Below, in pieces: positions 18,769 through 28,836 of a stretch of 64,000 bases of DNA. Numbering within the stretch: position 1 is the first letter of the stretch; the number at the start of each line of letters is the position of its first letter. This stretch comes from Pseudomonas sp. BBP2017. GTDB taxonomy: Bacteria > Pseudomonadota > Gammaproteobacteria > Pseudomonadales > Pseudomonadaceae. Both the position numbers and the translations under genes were made by a program. The stretch covers positions 1-64,000 of the forward strand of contig NZ_PVZN01000010.1 of assembly GCF_003024385.1 (NCBI RefSeq), in the 5' to 3' direction. Below the pieces are notes generated by a model. That model had not been told where the DNA came from, did not search any database, and saw only the letters and a list, made by a program, of their open reading frames with translations.

Positions 18769-21333
18769 ATGCGAATAGACCGTTTGACCAGCAAGCTACA
18801 GCTGGCATTATCCGATTCCCAATCCCTGGCCGTTGGTATGGACCATCCCGCCATCGAGCCTGCGCACCTGTTGCAAGCGTTGATCGATCAGCAAGGTGGT
18901 TCGATCAAGCCGCTGCTGATGCAGGTCGGCTTTGACGTCAACAGCCTGCGCAAGGCATTGAGCAAAGAGCTCGACCAACTGCCGAAAATCCAGAACCCGA
19001 CCGGTGACGTGAACATGTCGCAGGATCTGGCGCGTCTGCTCAACCAGGCCGACCGTCTGGCCCAGCAGAAAGGCGACCAGTTCATTTCCAGCGAACTGGT
19101 GCTGCTCGCCGCCATGGATGAAAACAGCAAGCTTGGCAAATTGCTGCTCAGCCAGGGCGTGACCAAGAAAGCCCTGGAAAACGCCATCAGCAACCTGCGT
19201 GGCGGTGAGGCGGTCAACGACCCGAACGCCGAGGAGTCGCGTCAGGCCCTGGACAAGTACACCGTCGACCTGACCAAGCGTGCCGAAGACGGCAAGCTTG
19301 ATCCGGTGATCGGCCGTGACGACGAAATCCGCCGCACCATTCAGGTGCTGCAACGCCGGACCAAAAACAACCCAGTGCTGATCGGTGAGCCTGGCGTCGG
19401 TAAAACCGCCATCGCCGAAGGCCTGGCCCAGCGCATCATCAACGGCGAAGTGCCAGACGGCCTTAAAGGCAAGCGTCTGCTGTCGCTGGACATGGGCGCG
19501 CTGATCGCCGGTGCCAAGTTCCGTGGTGAGTTCGAAGAGCGCCTCAAAGCGCTGCTCAATGAACTGTCCAAGCAGGAAGGGCAGATCATCCTGTTCATCG
19601 ACGAACTGCACACCATGGTCGGCGCCGGTAAAGGTGAAGGCTCGATGGACGCCGGCAACATGCTCAAACCGGCCCTGGCCCGTGGTGAGCTGCACTGCGT
19701 GGGTGCCACGACCCTGAACGAGTACCGTCAGTACATCGAGAAAGACGCGGCCCTCGAGCGGCGCTTCCAGAAAGTACTGGTGGAGGAGCCGAGCGAGGAA
19801 GACACCATCGCCATCCTTCGTGGCCTCAAAGAGCGTTACGAGGTGCACCACAAGGTGGCCATCACCGACGGCGCGATCATTGCCGCGGCCAAGCTCAGCC
19901 ATCGCTACATCACTGACCGGCAACTGCCGGACAAGGCCATCGACCTGGTCGACGAAGCGGCCAGCCGCATTCGTATGGAGATCGACTCCAAGCCCGAAGT
20001 GCTCGATCGCCTGGAGCGCCGTCTGATTCAACTGAAGGTTGAATCCCAGGCGCTGAAGAAAGAAGAAGACGAAGCCGCAATCAAACGTCTGGAAAAACTG
20101 ACCGAAGAGATTGCCCGGCTTGAGCGTGAGTACGCTGACCTGGAAGAAGTCTGGACCTCGGAAAAAGCCGAAGTGCAGGGTTCTGCGCAGATCCAGCAGA
20201 AAATCGAGCAGTCGCGCCAGGAGCTGGAAGCCGCGCGGCGCAAAGGCGACCTCAGCCGCATGGCCGAGCTGCAGTACGGGGTGATCCCGGACCTGGAGCG
20301 CAGCCTGCAGATGGTCGACCAGCACGGCAAGGCCGAGAACCAGCTGTTGCGTAACAAGGTGACCGAAGAGGAAATCGCCGAAGTCGTCTCCAAGTGGACC
20401 GGTATTCCGGTGGCCAAGATGCTTGAAGGCGAGCGGGAAAAACTGTTGAAGATGGAAAGCCTGCTGCACCAGCGTGTGATCGGCCAGGAAGAGGCCGTGG
20501 TTGCGGTCTCCAACGCCGTCCGTCGTTCGCGGGCCGGGTTGTCCGACCCGAACCGGCCAAGTGGCTCGTTCCTGTTCCTCGGCCCGACCGGGGTGGGTAA
20601 GACCGAGCTGTGTAAAGCCCTGGCCGAGTTCCTGTTCGACACCGAAGAGGCGATGGTGCGTATCGACATGTCCGAGTTCATGGAGAAGCATTCCGTGGCC
20701 CGTCTGATCGGTGCTCCGCCTGGCTATGTCGGTTACGAGGAGGGCGGTTACCTGACCGAAGCGGTACGGCGCAAGCCTTATGCCGTGGTGCTGCTCGACG
20801 AGGTCGAGAAGGCGCACCCGGATGTGTTCAACGTGTTGCTGCAGGTACTTGAAGATGGTCGCCTGACCGACAGCCACGGACGCACGGTGGATTTTCGCAA
20901 TACCGTGATCGTGATGACCTCCAACCTCGGCTCGGCACAGATCCAGGACCTGGTAGGTGATCGCGAAGCTCAACGGGCTGCGGTGATGGACGCGGTGGGT
21001 TCGCATTTCCGCCCAGAGTTCATCAACCGTATCGATGAAGTGGTGGTGTTCGAACCGCTGGGCCGCGATCAGATCGCTGGCATCACCCAGATCCAGTTGG
21101 GCCGTCTGCGCAGCCGTCTGGCTGAGCGCGACCTGAGCTTGGAGCTGAGCGCTGAAGCGCTGGATAAACTGATCGCTGTCGGTTACGACCCGGTCTATGG
21201 CGCACGGCCGTTGAAACGGGCGATTCAGCGCTGGATCGAGAACCCATTGGCGCAGCTGATCCTGGCTGGCAAGTTCCTGCCAGGCACCGGGATTACCGCC
21301 AAAGTGGAGGGCGAGGAAATCGTCTTCGCCTGA
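18769..21333 (+). CDS. clpB: ATP-dependent disaggregase ClpB
   Basis: 854-residue Hsp100 chaperone that works with DnaK to rescue aggregated proteins. It has the Clp N-domain (residues 1-145), a first AAA+ domain with GEPGVGKT near residue 205, the coiled-coil middle domain (about 410-520) that marks ClpB, and a second AAA+ domain with GPTGVGKT near residue 607. Arginine fingers and the sensor motifs look intact. Ribosome binding site AAGGAAGG precedes the start. Confidence 0.98.
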   Translation: MRIDRLTSKLQLALSDSQSLAVGMDHPAIEPAHLLQALIDQQGGSIKPLLMQVGFDVNSLRKALSKELDQLPKIQNPTGDVNMSQDLARLLNQADRLAQQKGDQFISSELVLLAAMDENSKLGKLLLSQGVTKKALENAISNLRGGEAVNDPNAEESRQALDKYTVDLTKRAEDGKLDPVIGRDDEIRRTIQVLQRRTKNNPVLIGEPGVGKTAIAEGLAQRIINGEVPDGLKGKRLLSLDMGALIAGAKFRGEFEERLKALLNELSKQEGQIILFIDELHTMVGAGKGEGSMDAGNMLKPALARGELHCVGATTLNEYRQYIEKDAALERRFQKVLVEEPSEEDTIAILRGLKERYEVHHKVAITDGAIIAAAKLSHRYITDRQLPDKAIDLVDEAASRIRMEIDSKPEVLDRLERRLIQLKVESQALKKEEDEAAIKRLEKLTEEIARLEREYADLEEVWTSEKAEVQGSAQIQQKIEQSRQELEAARRKGDLSRMAELQYGVIPDLERSLQMVDQHGKAENQLLRNKVTEEEIAEVVSKWTGIPVAKMLEGEREKLLKMESLLHQRVIGQEEAVVAVSNAVRRSRAGLSDPNRPSGSFLFLGPTGVGKTELCKALAEFLFDTEEAMVRIDMSEFMEKHSVARLIGAPPGYVGYEEGGYLTEAVRRKPYAVVLLDEVEKAHPDVFNVLLQVLEDGRLTDSHGRTVDFRNTVIVMTSNLGSAQIQDLVGDREAQRAAVMDAVGSHFRPEFINRIDEVVVFEPLGRDQIAGITQIQLGRLRSRLAERDLSLELSAEALDKLIAVGYDPVYGARPLKRAIQRWIENPLAQLILAGKFLPGTGITAKVEGEEIVFA

Positions 21334-21352
21334 TTTTTCGGGTGGTTACGCT

Positions 21353-21379
21353 AAGGCCTCGAATTTCGAGGCCTTTTTT
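21353..21379 (+). terminator. Terminator of clpB
   Basis: AAGGCCTCGA-ATT-TCGAGGCCTT followed by TTTT forms a strong hairpin, 20 bases after the clpB stop. Confidence 0.88.
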
Positions 21380-21501
21380 CTTTGCATTTTTTCTCCAGTG
21401 CTTGTAAAGTGCGCCCCGCTGTATGTCACCCCGCAGGTTTCCAGCAAAATCGGGAATCTGAAAAAAAGTTGCAAATCAGTAAGTTGAATGCAAATTAGGG
21501 G

Positions 21502-21529
21502 TTGACAAGGGTTTTGAAGGTTGTAGAAT
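21502..21529 (+). promoter_or_regulatory. Sigma-70 promoter of the tRNA cluster
   Basis: TTGACA at 21502-21507 and TAGAAT at 21524-21529 are 16 bases apart and followed by a GC-rich discriminator GCGCGCC, the form typical of stringently controlled stable-RNA promoters. The first tRNA begins 100 bases downstream. Confidence 0.8.
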
Positions 21530-21628
21530 AGCGCGCCTCAGAGACATGAACGCAGCGATGCACAAGGTCGAAGGGTTCGAAGCGGTAGTGATACAGTTTT
21601 CGAAATTGCAGTACTTGAAATTGATAGT

Positions 21629-21704
21629 TCCGCGATAGCTCAGTCGGTAGAGCAAATGACTGTTAATCATTGGGTCCCAGGTTCGAGTCCTGGTCGCGGA
21701 GCCA
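21629..21704 (+). tRNA. tRNA-Asn (GTT)
   Basis: 76 bases with acceptor stem TCCGCGA/TCGCGGA, anticodon GTT in the loop CTGTTAA, T-loop TTCGAGT and encoded CCA. First gene of the tRNA cluster. Confidence 0.96.
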
Positions 21705-21714
21705 AATTTCAAAC

Positions 21715-21791
21715 CGGGGTATAGCGCAGTCCGGTAGCGCGCCTGCTTTGGGAGCAGGATGTCAGGAGTTCGAATCCCCTTACCCCGACCA
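21715..21791 (+). tRNA. tRNA-Pro (TGG), copy 1
   Basis: 77 bases with acceptor stem CGGGGTA/TACCCCG, anticodon TGG in the loop CTTTGGGAG, T-loop TTCGAAT and encoded CCA. An identical copy lies at 21971. Confidence 0.96.
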
Positions 21792-21796
21792 TTTTT

Positions 21797-21872
21797 GGGT
21801 CGTTAGCTCAGTTGGTAGAGCAGTTGGCTTTTAACCAATTGGTCGTAGGTTCGAATCCTACACGACCCACCA
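21797..21872 (+). tRNA. tRNA-Lys (TTT)
   Basis: 76 bases with acceptor stem GGGTCGT/ACGACCC, anticodon TTT in the loop CTTTTAA, T-loop TTCGAAT and encoded CCA. Confidence 0.96.
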
Positions 21873-21936
21873 TTTTTGAATCCGGTACGCTGGGTTCAAA
21901 TCTTAAAAGGTTGGAATGCCATTAGCATCCAGCCGT

Positions 21937-21968
21937 AAAAAAGGCGCCTTAACCGGTGCCTTTTTTTT
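21937..21968 (+). terminator. Terminator between tRNA-Lys and second tRNA-Pro
   Basis: A run, then GGCGCC-TTAACC-GGTGCC (one G-T pair), then eight T. It ends only two bases before the second tRNA-Pro, so read-through or an internal promoter must supply that gene. Confidence 0.75.
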
Positions 21969-21970
21969 AC

Positions 21971-22047
21971 CGGGGTATAGCGCAGTCCGGTAGCGCGCCT
22001 GCTTTGGGAGCAGGATGTCAGGAGTTCGAATCCCCTTACCCCGACCA
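21971..22047 (+). tRNA. tRNA-Pro (TGG), copy 2
   Basis: 77 bases, identical base for base to the tRNA-Pro at 21715-21791. It follows a terminator hairpin and has its own terminator behind it. Confidence 0.95.
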
Positions 22048-22056
22048 TCTTCAGAG

Positions 22057-22088
22057 AAAAGGGCACCTTGCAAAGGGTGCCCTTTTTT
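22057..22088 (+). terminator. Terminator after second tRNA-Pro
   Basis: AAAAGGGCACC-TTGCAAA-GGGTGCCCTTTTTT, a hairpin with a T tract 10 bases past the tRNA. Confidence 0.85.
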
Positions 22089-22151
22089 CGTTTCTGCAGC
22101 CCTGAATATTGCCTGCTACTATCCGGCAATATCCTGCAAGGGAGCTGCCCC

Positions 22152-22673
22152 ATGACCCTCAAAACCTCCGTGTACATCGCCACCAGCCTCGATGGCTTCA
22201 TCGCCCGTGAATGCGGGGAGCTGGACTGGTTGATGGTTGCCACCCGCTCCAGCGACGACCACGGCTATGCCGCATACATGGCGACGGTCGATACCCTGGT
22301 CATGGGGCGCAACACCTACGAAAAAGTACTGACCTTTGGCGACTGGCCGTATCGGCACAAGCGGGTGGTGGTGTTGAGTACTACCCTGGGTCAGGCGGAG
22401 GGTGTCGAGGTGCATCCCGGGCCGATTGCCGGGCTGCTGGAGCATTTGCACGACACAGGTGCCAAGAGCCTGTACCTCGACGGCGGCAAAGTGGTTCAGA
22501 GCTTCTTGCGTGAAGGACGGGTGGATGAATTGACCATCACCCGGATACCCGTGTTGCTGGGCAATGGGATTCCCCTGTTCGGGGCCTTGGCGGGGGATGT
22601 GAAGCTGCAGCATGTGCGCAGCACCACTTTCGAGAATGGTTTTGTGCAGAGCACCTACCGAGTGCTCAGGTAG
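22152..22673 (+). CDS. Dihydrofolate reductase family protein (RibD C-terminal domain)
   Basis: 173-residue NADPH-dependent reductase-like protein of the RibD C-terminal / DHFR superfamily. It starts TLKTSVYIATSLDGFIA, has VMGRNTYEKVLTFGDWPY (about residue 48) and the LYLDGGKVVQSFL and LTITRIPVLLGNGIPLF blocks typical of this group. The substrate is not known. It is not DHFR FolA or full RibD, both of which have different layouts. Stands alone between the tRNA cluster and a REP element. Confidence 0.85.
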   Translation: MTLKTSVYIATSLDGFIARECGELDWLMVATRSSDDHGYAAYMATVDTLVMGRNTYEKVLTFGDWPYRHKRVVVLSTTLGQAEGVEVHPGPIAGLLEHLHDTGAKSLYLDGGKVVQSFLREGRVDELTITRIPVLLGNGIPLFGALAGDVKLQHVRSTTFENGFVQSTYRVLR

Positions 22674-22675
22674 CA

Positions 22676-22765
22676 GTGGGGGCGGGCCCGCGATAAGTCC
22701 GGTACGGGCAATACATCTGCATCGTCTGTACCGGCTTTATCGCGGGGCAAGCCCGCTCCCACAGG
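22676..22765 (+). repeat. REP element pair, left unit degenerate
   Basis: The right unit (ATCGCGGGGCAAGCCCGCTC and CCACAGG) is a full REP; the left one (GTGGGGGCGGGCCCGCGATA) has lost part of its core. A 50-base spacer separates them. Confidence 0.75.
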
Positions 22766-22771
22766 CAAGGA

Positions 22772-24067
22772 TCAGTGCAGCTTCAGGCGCGGCTCGGTGC
22801 CTCGGCCAATCCGGCTACCCAACATCAGCATCAGCGTACGGAACGTGCCATACAGCGCCATCTGGTGCATGCGGTACAACGACACGTAGAACATCCGCGC
22901 CAACCAGCCTTCGAGCATCACACTACCGGTCAGGTTACCCATCAGGTTACCCACCGCCGAGAAGCTCGACAGCGATACCAGCGAGCCGTAATCGCGGTAG
23001 GCGTAAGTCGGCAACGGTTTGCCTTCCAGGCGCGCCTTCAACGACTTGGCCAGCATCGAGGCTTGCTGGTGGGCGGCCTGGGCCCGGGGCGGTACGTTGC
23101 GCTCGCTGCCCGGCTGAGGGCAGGCGGCGCAGTCGCCGAAGGCAAAGATATCGTCGTCCAGGGTGGTCTGCAGGGTAGGGCGAACCACTAGCTGGTTGAT
23201 CCGGTTGGTCTCCAGACCGTCAATGTCCTTGAGGAAACCCGGTGCACGAATACCCGCAGCCCAGACCTTGAGACTGGCCGGGATCACATCGCCATTGCTG
23301 GTTTTCAGCTCGGTTGCCGTTACTTCACTGACCGAGGCATTGGTCATCACCGTGACCCCGAGCTTTTCCAGGGTCTGGTGCACTGGCACGCTGATACGCT
23401 CCGGCAAAGCAGGCAGTACCCGCGGACCCGCTTCGATCAGGGTGATGTGCATGTCCTTGGGCTGGATGCGGTCCAGGCCGTAGGCAGCCAGTTCGTGCGC
23501 CGCGTGATGCAGTTCGGCGGCCAGTTCCACGCCGGTTGCGCCAGCACCGACAATCGCCACGCTGATGGTTTCGTTGGCCTGATCGCCGGCATGGGCGCGC
23601 AGGTAATGGTTGAGCAGCTGCTGATGGAAGCGTTCGGCCTGCTTGCGGGTATCCAGGAACAGGCAGTTCTGGGCCGCGCCGAGGGTGCCGAAGTCGTTGG
23701 TGTTGCTGCCTACGGCGACCACCAGGGTGTCGTAGCCCAGGGTGCGCGCAGGCAGCAGCTCGCGGCCCTCTTCGTCGAGGGTTGCGGCCAGCTGGATCTG
23801 TTTGCTCTCGCGGTCCAGGCCACTCATGCGGCCGAGCTGGAACTGGAAGTGATTCCACTTGGCCTGGGCCACGTAGTTCAGTTCGTCTTCCGAGGAATTC
23901 AGCGAGCCTGCAGCCACTTCGTGCAGTAATGGTTTCCAGATGTGCGTCAGGTTGGTGTCGACCAGGGTGATGCTGGCGCTGCCCTTCTTGCCCAGGGTTT
24001 TACCCAGGCGGGTCGCCAGTTCCAGGCCGCCGGCGCCGCCGCCGACAATCACAATACGGTGAGTCAT
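22772..24067 (-). CDS. ndh: Type II NADH dehydrogenase-like oxidoreductase
   Basis: 431-residue NAD(P)/FAD-dependent oxidoreductase, a peripheral membrane enzyme that passes electrons from NADH to quinone without pumping protons. The FAD-binding RIVIVGGGAGGLELATRLG is at the N-terminus, the NADH-binding VAIVGAGATGVELAAEL near residue 170, and FAFGDCAACPQ near residue 310. Length and C-terminal hydrophobic region fit Ndh. A small membrane protein gene follows on the upstream side. Confidence 0.92.
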   Translation of the reverse strand: MTHRIVIVGGGAGGLELATRLGKTLGKKGSASITLVDTNLTHIWKPLLHEVAAGSLNSSEDELNYVAQAKWNHFQFQLGRMSGLDRESKQIQLAATLDEEGRELLPARTLGYDTLVVAVGSNTNDFGTLGAAQNCLFLDTRKQAERFHQQLLNHYLRAHAGDQANETISVAIVGAGATGVELAAELHHAAHELAAYGLDRIQPKDMHITLIEAGPRVLPALPERISVPVHQTLEKLGVTVMTNASVSEVTATELKTSNGDVIPASLKVWAAGIRAPGFLKDIDGLETNRINQLVVRPTLQTTLDDDIFAFGDCAACPQPGSERNVPPRAQAAHQQASMLAKSLKARLEGKPLPTYAYRDYGSLVSLSSFSAVGNLMGNLTGSVMLEGWLARMFYVSLYRMHQMALYGTFRTLMLMLGSRIGRGTEPRLKLH

Positions 24068-24151
24068 GGGGATATCTCATAAGGTTTACGGAATTCGGGT
24101 CGTGAGTCATCGGCCGCTCAGGGCGGGCGGTTCGGGCGAGCGCAAGGCAGC

Positions 24152-24325
24152 TCATAGCACCAGGTTACTCAAGAGGCGGCTCAACAGGCCCAGGCCAACA
24201 GTCACCAGCACCACCATGCAAAGGAGCAGCCACGGCCGGAAAGGCTTGCGCTCGACTTGATGCTGGGGTGCTTGCAGGTATTGATCGACACGACGTTGGT
24301 CTTCGGGATTCAGGCGGCTGGTCAT
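24152..24325 (-). CDS. DUF3094-like small membrane protein
   Basis: 57-residue protein. The first half is polar (MTSRLNPEDQRRVDQYL), the second holds one hydrophobic segment (about residues 32-52, PWLLLCMVVLVTVGLGLL). It resembles the Pseudomonas DUF3094 family, which has no known function. It lies 84 bases upstream of ndh on the same strand and may be co-transcribed. Confidence 0.8.
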   Translation of the reverse strand: MTSRLNPEDQRRVDQYLQAPQHQVERKPFRPWLLLCMVVLVTVGLGLLSRLLSNLVL

Positions 24326-24493
24326 GAGGGCCTCGTCAGGTAGACGCTTGTGACTGAAAGGAAGCTACAGGGTTCACTGTAGTTGTTTGAGCAAGGCCCA
24401 TGGCGCAGTCACGCGGCGGTCACTATGACGAATGATTGCGCTTTGTATCACCGCCGTGCAATTTATGCCATTGCGCGTTGGCAGGGGGCCAGC

Positions 24494-25123
24494 TCAGAGG
24501 CTGATGCCGACATCGAAAACAATGCTGCGGCCCAGGTTGCCACGCAGAAAGTCTGGCGCGTCCGGGTGGGCGAACAGCACCCGGGCGAAGGTCGGCCCGA
24601 CCAGCGACAGCGAGCGCCAGCCCTGGCGCAGGTACTCGGTGGGCGGCGGGAAGTGGCTGTTGAGGTCGAGCACTTCGCGCTTGAGGCTGGCGAAGGCGAT
24701 GATGTCCAGCTCACTCAGGTCGAGCCCGCGCTCCTGGTAGTTGTGCGATTTTTTGCGCAAGGTCGGGGCCAGGCGCTGCAGCAGCTCCTGGGCACTGATC
24801 CGCCGCGGCCGCGCTTCACGCCGCACCAGTTGGCTGAGGGAAAAGGCGCTGCGCCGCCGTTGCAGTTCTTCGCGCCATTCGTCGTTAAGCCGGCGACCTT
24901 CGTCGAGGACGAAAAACACTTCAAAGGCAGCATCGCGAAACAATACGTCAGGCGGCTCCTGGCCGGCGGGGGTGAAGTCCTCGCTACGGTAAGGAATGTT
25001 CAAGCCTTGCAGCAGGCGCTGGCAGACCCAACGCTCACGTTCCCATTTACGGGCATTGGAAAGAAACGCATTGGCTTGTTCGGCCTGAATGGTGAGCAGG
25101 CGCAAGTAGTCTGAGTCGTCCAT
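24494..25123 (-). CDS. DUF1780 family protein
   Basis: 209-residue soluble protein beginning MDDSDYLRLLTIQAEQANAF, matching the Pseudomonas DUF1780 family of unknown function. Notable parts are the basic stretch RREARPRRISAQELLQRLAP (middle) and DLNSHFPPPTEYLRQGWRS near residue 155. The fold may be nuclease-like, but no catalytic motif can be named. A start at 25144 would add seven residues. It is divergent from the ECF permease gene. Confidence 0.82.
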   Translation of the reverse strand: MDDSDYLRLLTIQAEQANAFLSNARKWERERWVCQRLLQGLNIPYRSEDFTPAGQEPPDVLFRDAAFEVFFVLDEGRRLNDEWREELQRRRSAFSLSQLVRREARPRRISAQELLQRLAPTLRKKSHNYQERGLDLSELDIIAFASLKREVLDLNSHFPPPTEYLRQGWRSLSLVGPTFARVLFAHPDAPDFLRGNLGRSIVFDVGISL

Positions 25124-25236
25124 GGGGACAAGCTTAGCGTTCAATTGTGGCTTAATGAATAAAGTCGTTCGCGGCGCTGCTCACAGCGCGCGGGTGTAGA
25201 CTGCCAGCACTTCCATCGCAGAAGGGCCCTGCTGCC

Positions 25237-25926
25237 GTGATTGATGCTCAAGTGCTGTCTGACCACAGCCTGACCCTGGGCTGGGTCGGCTACGTCGTGC
25301 TGTTGGTGTGGGCGGTGGCGCGTACGCGTTGGGTAGAGTTGTTCACTGACAGTCGCCGTCAGCACCTGCTGTTCGGTACGGTGTTCGCGTTGTTTGCGCT
25401 GTGGTTGGTGCGCCGCGACTTCGACAATGGGGTGTCGTACCACTTCATAGGCATGACCGCAGTCACCTTGCTGCTGGATTGGCCGCTGGCGATTGTCGGC
25501 GGCTTGCTGGCCCAGATCGGGCTCATTTGGATGGGGCGTCAGGACCTGGCCGCCATGGGCGTCAACGGCCTGTTGTTCATCGGCCTGCCGGTGCTGGTCA
25601 CCGAAGCCTGCGCCATTCTGGTCGAGCGTGTACAGCCGAAAAACCTGTTCGTTTATATCTTCTGTTCGGGATTTTTTGCCGCAGCCTTGGCGGCACTGCT
25701 GTGCCTGCTGATCGGTCTGGGCCTGTTATGGTATGACGGGCTTTTCGTGATGCCGGAGTGGATCGAAGACTTTATCGGCTACCTGTGGCTGATCATCTTC
25801 CCTGAAGCCTTTATCAACGGCATGCTGGTCAGCGCCCTGGTGGTGTTCTGCCCGGAGTGGCTGGAGACCTTCAACCGCACCCGCTACCTGCAGGCGCCGT
25901 GGAAGGACGACGACTCCGGGCGCTGA
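25237..25926 (+). CDS. Energy-coupling-factor transporter permease-like protein
   Basis: 229-residue membrane protein with six to seven hydrophobic segments, resembling CbiM-type ECF transporter permeases. It starts with GTG. Conserved-looking parts are GVSYHFIGMTAVTLLLDWP (about residue 66) and FPEAFINGMLVSALVVFCPEW (about 187). No ECF ATPase or substrate gene is adjacent, so the transported compound is unknown. Confidence 0.8.
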   Translation: MIDAQVLSDHSLTLGWVGYVVLLVWAVARTRWVELFTDSRRQHLLFGTVFALFALWLVRRDFDNGVSYHFIGMTAVTLLLDWPLAIVGGLLAQIGLIWMGRQDLAAMGVNGLLFIGLPVLVTEACAILVERVQPKNLFVYIFCSGFFAAALAALLCLLIGLGLLWYDGLFVMPEWIEDFIGYLWLIIFPEAFINGMLVSALVVFCPEWLETFNRTRYLQAPWKDDDSGR

Positions 25927-25929
25927 GGT

Positions 25930-26136
25930 TCAATGGTGGGCGCGCGGATCGAGCTCGCCGGAAAACAGTTCGTCTTCAGCATCCGGTGCGACCGGGATCT
26001 TGTGCTCTTCAGCGGCCCAGGCGCCGAGGTCGATCAGCTTGCAGCGATCGGAACAGAACGGCCGGAACGGGCTGGCGTCGTTCCACTCAACAGGGGCGCC
26101 ACAGGTCGGGCATTCTACGGTCAGGGGTTGGCTCAT
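25930..26136 (-). CDS. yacG: DNA gyrase inhibitor YacG
   Basis: 68-residue zinc protein with the four-cysteine site CPTCG and FCSDRCK, followed by [15 protein letters not shown]. YacG binds GyrB and blocks DNA binding by gyrase. The ATGA overlap with coaE and the order pilD-coaE-yacG is common in gammaproteobacteria. Confidence 0.95.
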   Translation of the reverse strand: MSQPLTVECPTCGAPVEWNDASPFRPFCSDRCKLIDLGAWAAEEHKIPVAPDAEDELFSGELDPRAHH

Positions 26137-26756
26137 GCTTGGCCTCCTCGCAAAGTCAGATAAAAGTGATGCAGGCGGTCGACCTCCGAATGTAACCAGG
26201 ACAGGTCACGGTCATTGACCAGCACATCGTGGGCGTGGCGCAGGCGCTCTTCGCGGCTGGCCTGGGCCTTGAGAATGGCCTGCACCTGTTCGGCGCTGGT
26301 CTGGTCGCGCTGCAGGGTGCGTTGGATTTGCAGCGCCTGCGGGGTGTCGATCACCAGCAGGCGTTGAGTACGCTGATACTGGCCCGACTCGACCATCAGC
26401 GGCGAGACAAATACTGCATAAGGCGACTCGGCCTTGGCCAGGTAGCTGAATATCTCCTGACCGATCAGCGGATGCAGCAGCGCTTCCAGCCAGCGCCGTT
26501 GCTCAGGGTCGCGGAAGATCAGCTCGCGCAACGCCGCACGGTTCAGTTGGCCATCTTCCTGCAGCACACCCGCACCGAAGCGCTCGACGATACGGGCCAG
26601 CGCCGGACGCCCGGGCTCGACCACCCAGCGCGCGGCCTGATCGGCATCCACCAGGTGCACACCCAGTTCGACAAAGCGCTGGGCCGCGGCGCTTTTGCCG
26701 CTGCCGATGCCGCCGGTGAGGCCGAGAATCCAGGGAGTGAAAGCAGCGGTGGTCAT
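26133..26756 (-). CDS. coaE: Dephospho-CoA kinase
   Basis: 207-residue P-loop kinase for the final step of coenzyme A synthesis. [17 protein letters not shown] near residue 14 is the Walker A loop, with [11 protein letters not shown] after it. The ATG at 26756 overlaps the pilD stop as TGATG; a GTG one codon upstream is an alternative start. Pantothenate pathway enzyme, cytoplasmic. Confidence 0.96.
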   Translation of the reverse strand: MTTAAFTPWILGLTGGIGSGKSAAAQRFVELGVHLVDADQAARWVVEPGRPALARIVERFGAGVLQEDGQLNRAALRELIFRDPEQRRWLEALLHPLIGQEIFSYLAKAESPYAVFVSPLMVESGQYQRTQRLLVIDTPQALQIQRTLQRDQTSAEQVQAILKAQASREERLRHAHDVLVNDRDLSWLHSEVDRLHHFYLTLRGGQA

Positions 26757-27625
26757 CACATTCCAGAGAAATTCAGATAAGAAGTGGTTATTTGACCACC
26801 CCAGAGCAGTGCGATCCAGCCCGCGATGGCCAGATAAGGACCAAAGGGGATCGGGGTGCTGGCCTTCTGGCCTTTGAGGCGCAGCATGATCAGCCCGATC
26901 ACCCCACCCAGCACCGACGACAGCAGCAGGGTCAGCGGCAGGATCTGCCAGCCCCCCCAGGCACCGAGCAGTGCCAGCAGCTTGAAGTCGCCGTACCCCA
27001 TGCCCTCTTTACCGGTGATCAGTTTGAACAGCCAGAACACCGACCACAGGCTCAAATAGCCTGCGACTGCGCCCCACAGCGCATCTGACAAGGGCACGAA
27101 AAGTTCGCAAGCGTTGACGATCAGCCCTGACCACAACAGCGGTAGCACCAGAGAGTCGGGCAGCAGCCGGTGCTCGATGTCGATCAGGCTCATGGCCAAC
27201 AACCCCCAACTCAATAGCATCAGAGCCAAAGCAGGGGTGTTGGCGCCCAGGTACCAGGCGACAAATACCGTCAATGCCGCGCAGCCCAGCTCTACCAGCG
27301 GATAACGGGCACTGATGGCGCTGCCGCAACTGTTGCAGCGCCCGCGCAACAGCAGGTAGCTCAGCACCGGAATGTTTTCCCAGGCGCGAATGCGGTGCCC
27401 GCAGTGCGGGCACTGTGAAGCCGGCAAGAACAGATCGTAACGTTCAGGCTCAGACTTGCTGGGCAGCTCCAGCACCTCCCGCGCTTCAGCCTGCCACTGG
27501 CGTTGCAGCATGATCGGCAAGCGGTGCACCAGCACGTTGAGAAAACTGCCGACAATCAGCCCCAGAAGCAGGGCAACGCTCAAGTAAAGCAGCGGCTGGC
27601 TGGCCAGCTTATCCATCAGGTCCAT
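26756..27625 (-). CDS. pilD: Prepilin peptidase / N-methyltransferase PilD
   Basis: 289-residue inner-membrane aspartyl protease that cleaves prepilin leaders and methylates the new N-terminus. The methyltransferase loop carries the two CxxC pairs (CPHCG and CNSCG), and the peptidase aspartates are in DIEHRLLPD and GYGDFKLL. It would process PilA, the minor pilins and type II pseudopilins. Follows pilC with a 2-base gap. Confidence 0.96.
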   Translation of the reverse strand: MDLMDKLASQPLLYLSVALLLGLIVGSFLNVLVHRLPIMLQRQWQAEAREVLELPSKSEPERYDLFLPASQCPHCGHRIRAWENIPVLSYLLLRGRCNSCGSAISARYPLVELGCAALTVFVAWYLGANTPALALMLLSWGLLAMSLIDIEHRLLPDSLVLPLLWSGLIVNACELFVPLSDALWGAVAGYLSLWSVFWLFKLITGKEGMGYGDFKLLALLGAWGGWQILPLTLLLSSVLGGVIGLIMLRLKGQKASTPIPFGPYLAIAGWIALLWGGQITTSYLNFSGM

Positions 27626-27627
27626 GT

Positions 27628-28836
27628 TCAGATCACACTACCCAGCTGAAAGATTGGCAGGTACATGGCGATCACCAGGCTGCCCACCAGCAGCCCGAGA
27701 ATCAGCACGATCAGAGGTTCGAGCAAGCTGGCCAGGTTATCGAGCAAGCGCTCGATGGCGCTTTCGTAATGGCTGGCGACTCTGGCGAGCATATCGTCCA
27801 GCGTACCGCCTGTCTCGCCGATGGCGCACATCTGTTGCATCAACCGCGGGAACAAACCGCTGCTGGCCATCGCCAGGCTCAATGACTGGCCGCTGGCGAG
27901 GTCTTTGCGCAAGCGCAGTACTGCTTGCTCGTACAGCGGATTGCCGCAAGCACCTGCCACCGGTCCCAACGCCTCCACCAGCGGCACACCTGCGGCGAAG
28001 GAGGTGGACAGCGTGCGGGCGAAACGGGCGAGGGCGGCGTTGCTCAACAAATTACCCACTATCGGCAGCTTCAGCGCCAGGCCCAGGCACCACAAACGAA
28101 ACACCGGCTGGCGCTGATAGGCCCGGCACAAACCCCAGACACTGCCGACCAGGCACAGCAGCAACCAGCCAACGTACTGCCCCAACCACTCGGACAAACC
28201 GATCACCCGGCGGGTGAATGCTGGCAGCTCCGCACCGAAACCGCTGAACATCGTCTGAAACTGCGGCACCACCTCAAGCAACAACAGGCTGGAAACACCG
28301 AGCCCGGTCAGCAGCACGATCAGTGGATAGGTCATGGCCTTTTTCAACCGCGAGCGCAGCGCCTGGCGATGCTCCTGCAGACTGGCGACCTGTTCAAGCA
28401 CGCTTTCCAGGCTGCCGGACTGTTCCCCGGCCGCAATCAGATTGCAGTACAGCGCATCGAAATAGCCGGGATGCCGACGCAACGCATCCGCCAGATTGCA
28501 GCCCGCGCCGATATCGGTTTTCAGCGCACCCAGCAGGCTGATCAGCGCCGGGTTGCTGCTGCTCTGGGCAATCACCTCAAGCGCTTGCAACAGCGCGACA
28601 CCGGAGCAGATCAAACTGGCCAGCTGGCGGCTGAACTGGCTCAACTCGCGGCTACCCAGCGAGCCTTGCCTGAGCCACAAGCTGGCCTGTACCCGTTCGA
28701 TACTTAGTGGGCGAATACCGCGTTTACGCAACTCGGCGCGCAGCAGGGCGGGGCTGCGCCCACTGCTCTGGCCGCTGACCAGCGCCCCTTGTGCCGTAGT
28801 GCCTTGCCAGCTGTAGCTATAGGTTTTTCCGGTCAT
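27628..28836 (-). CDS. pilC: Type IV pilus inner-membrane platform protein PilC
   Basis: 402-residue GspF/PilC family protein, the platform on which the pilus motor ATPases act. Two GspF domains are visible (about residues 68-190 and 272-395), each ending in a membrane segment, with a third segment between them. The start MTGKTYSYSWQGTT is chosen; an upstream in-frame start at 28956 adds 40 unconserved residues. The gene before it in most species, pilB, is absent. Confidence 0.95.
   Translation of the reverse strand: MTGKTYSYSWQGTTAQGALVSGQSSGRSPALLRAELRKRGIRPLSIERVQASLWLRQGSLGSRELSQFSRQLASLICSGVALLQALEVIAQSSSNPALISLLGALKTDIGAGCNLADALRRHPGYFDALYCNLIAAGEQSGSLESVLEQVASLQEHRQALRSRLKKAMTYPLIVLLTGLGVSSLLLLEVVPQFQTMFSGFGAELPAFTRRVIGLSEWLGQYVGWLLLCLVGSVWGLCRAYQRQPVFRLWCLGLALKLPIVGNLLSNAALARFARTLSTSFAAGVPLVEALGPVAGACGNPLYEQAVLRLRKDLASGQSLSLAMASSGLFPRLMQQMCAIGETGGTLDDMLARVASHYESAIERLLDNLASLLEPLIVLILGLLVGSLVIAMYLPIFQLGSVI

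Noticed and set aside
18808..21006. 732-codon opening on the minus strand across clpB
   Set aside because: Pure antisense to a clearly real, conserved gene; common in high-GC DNA. No domain or start signal.
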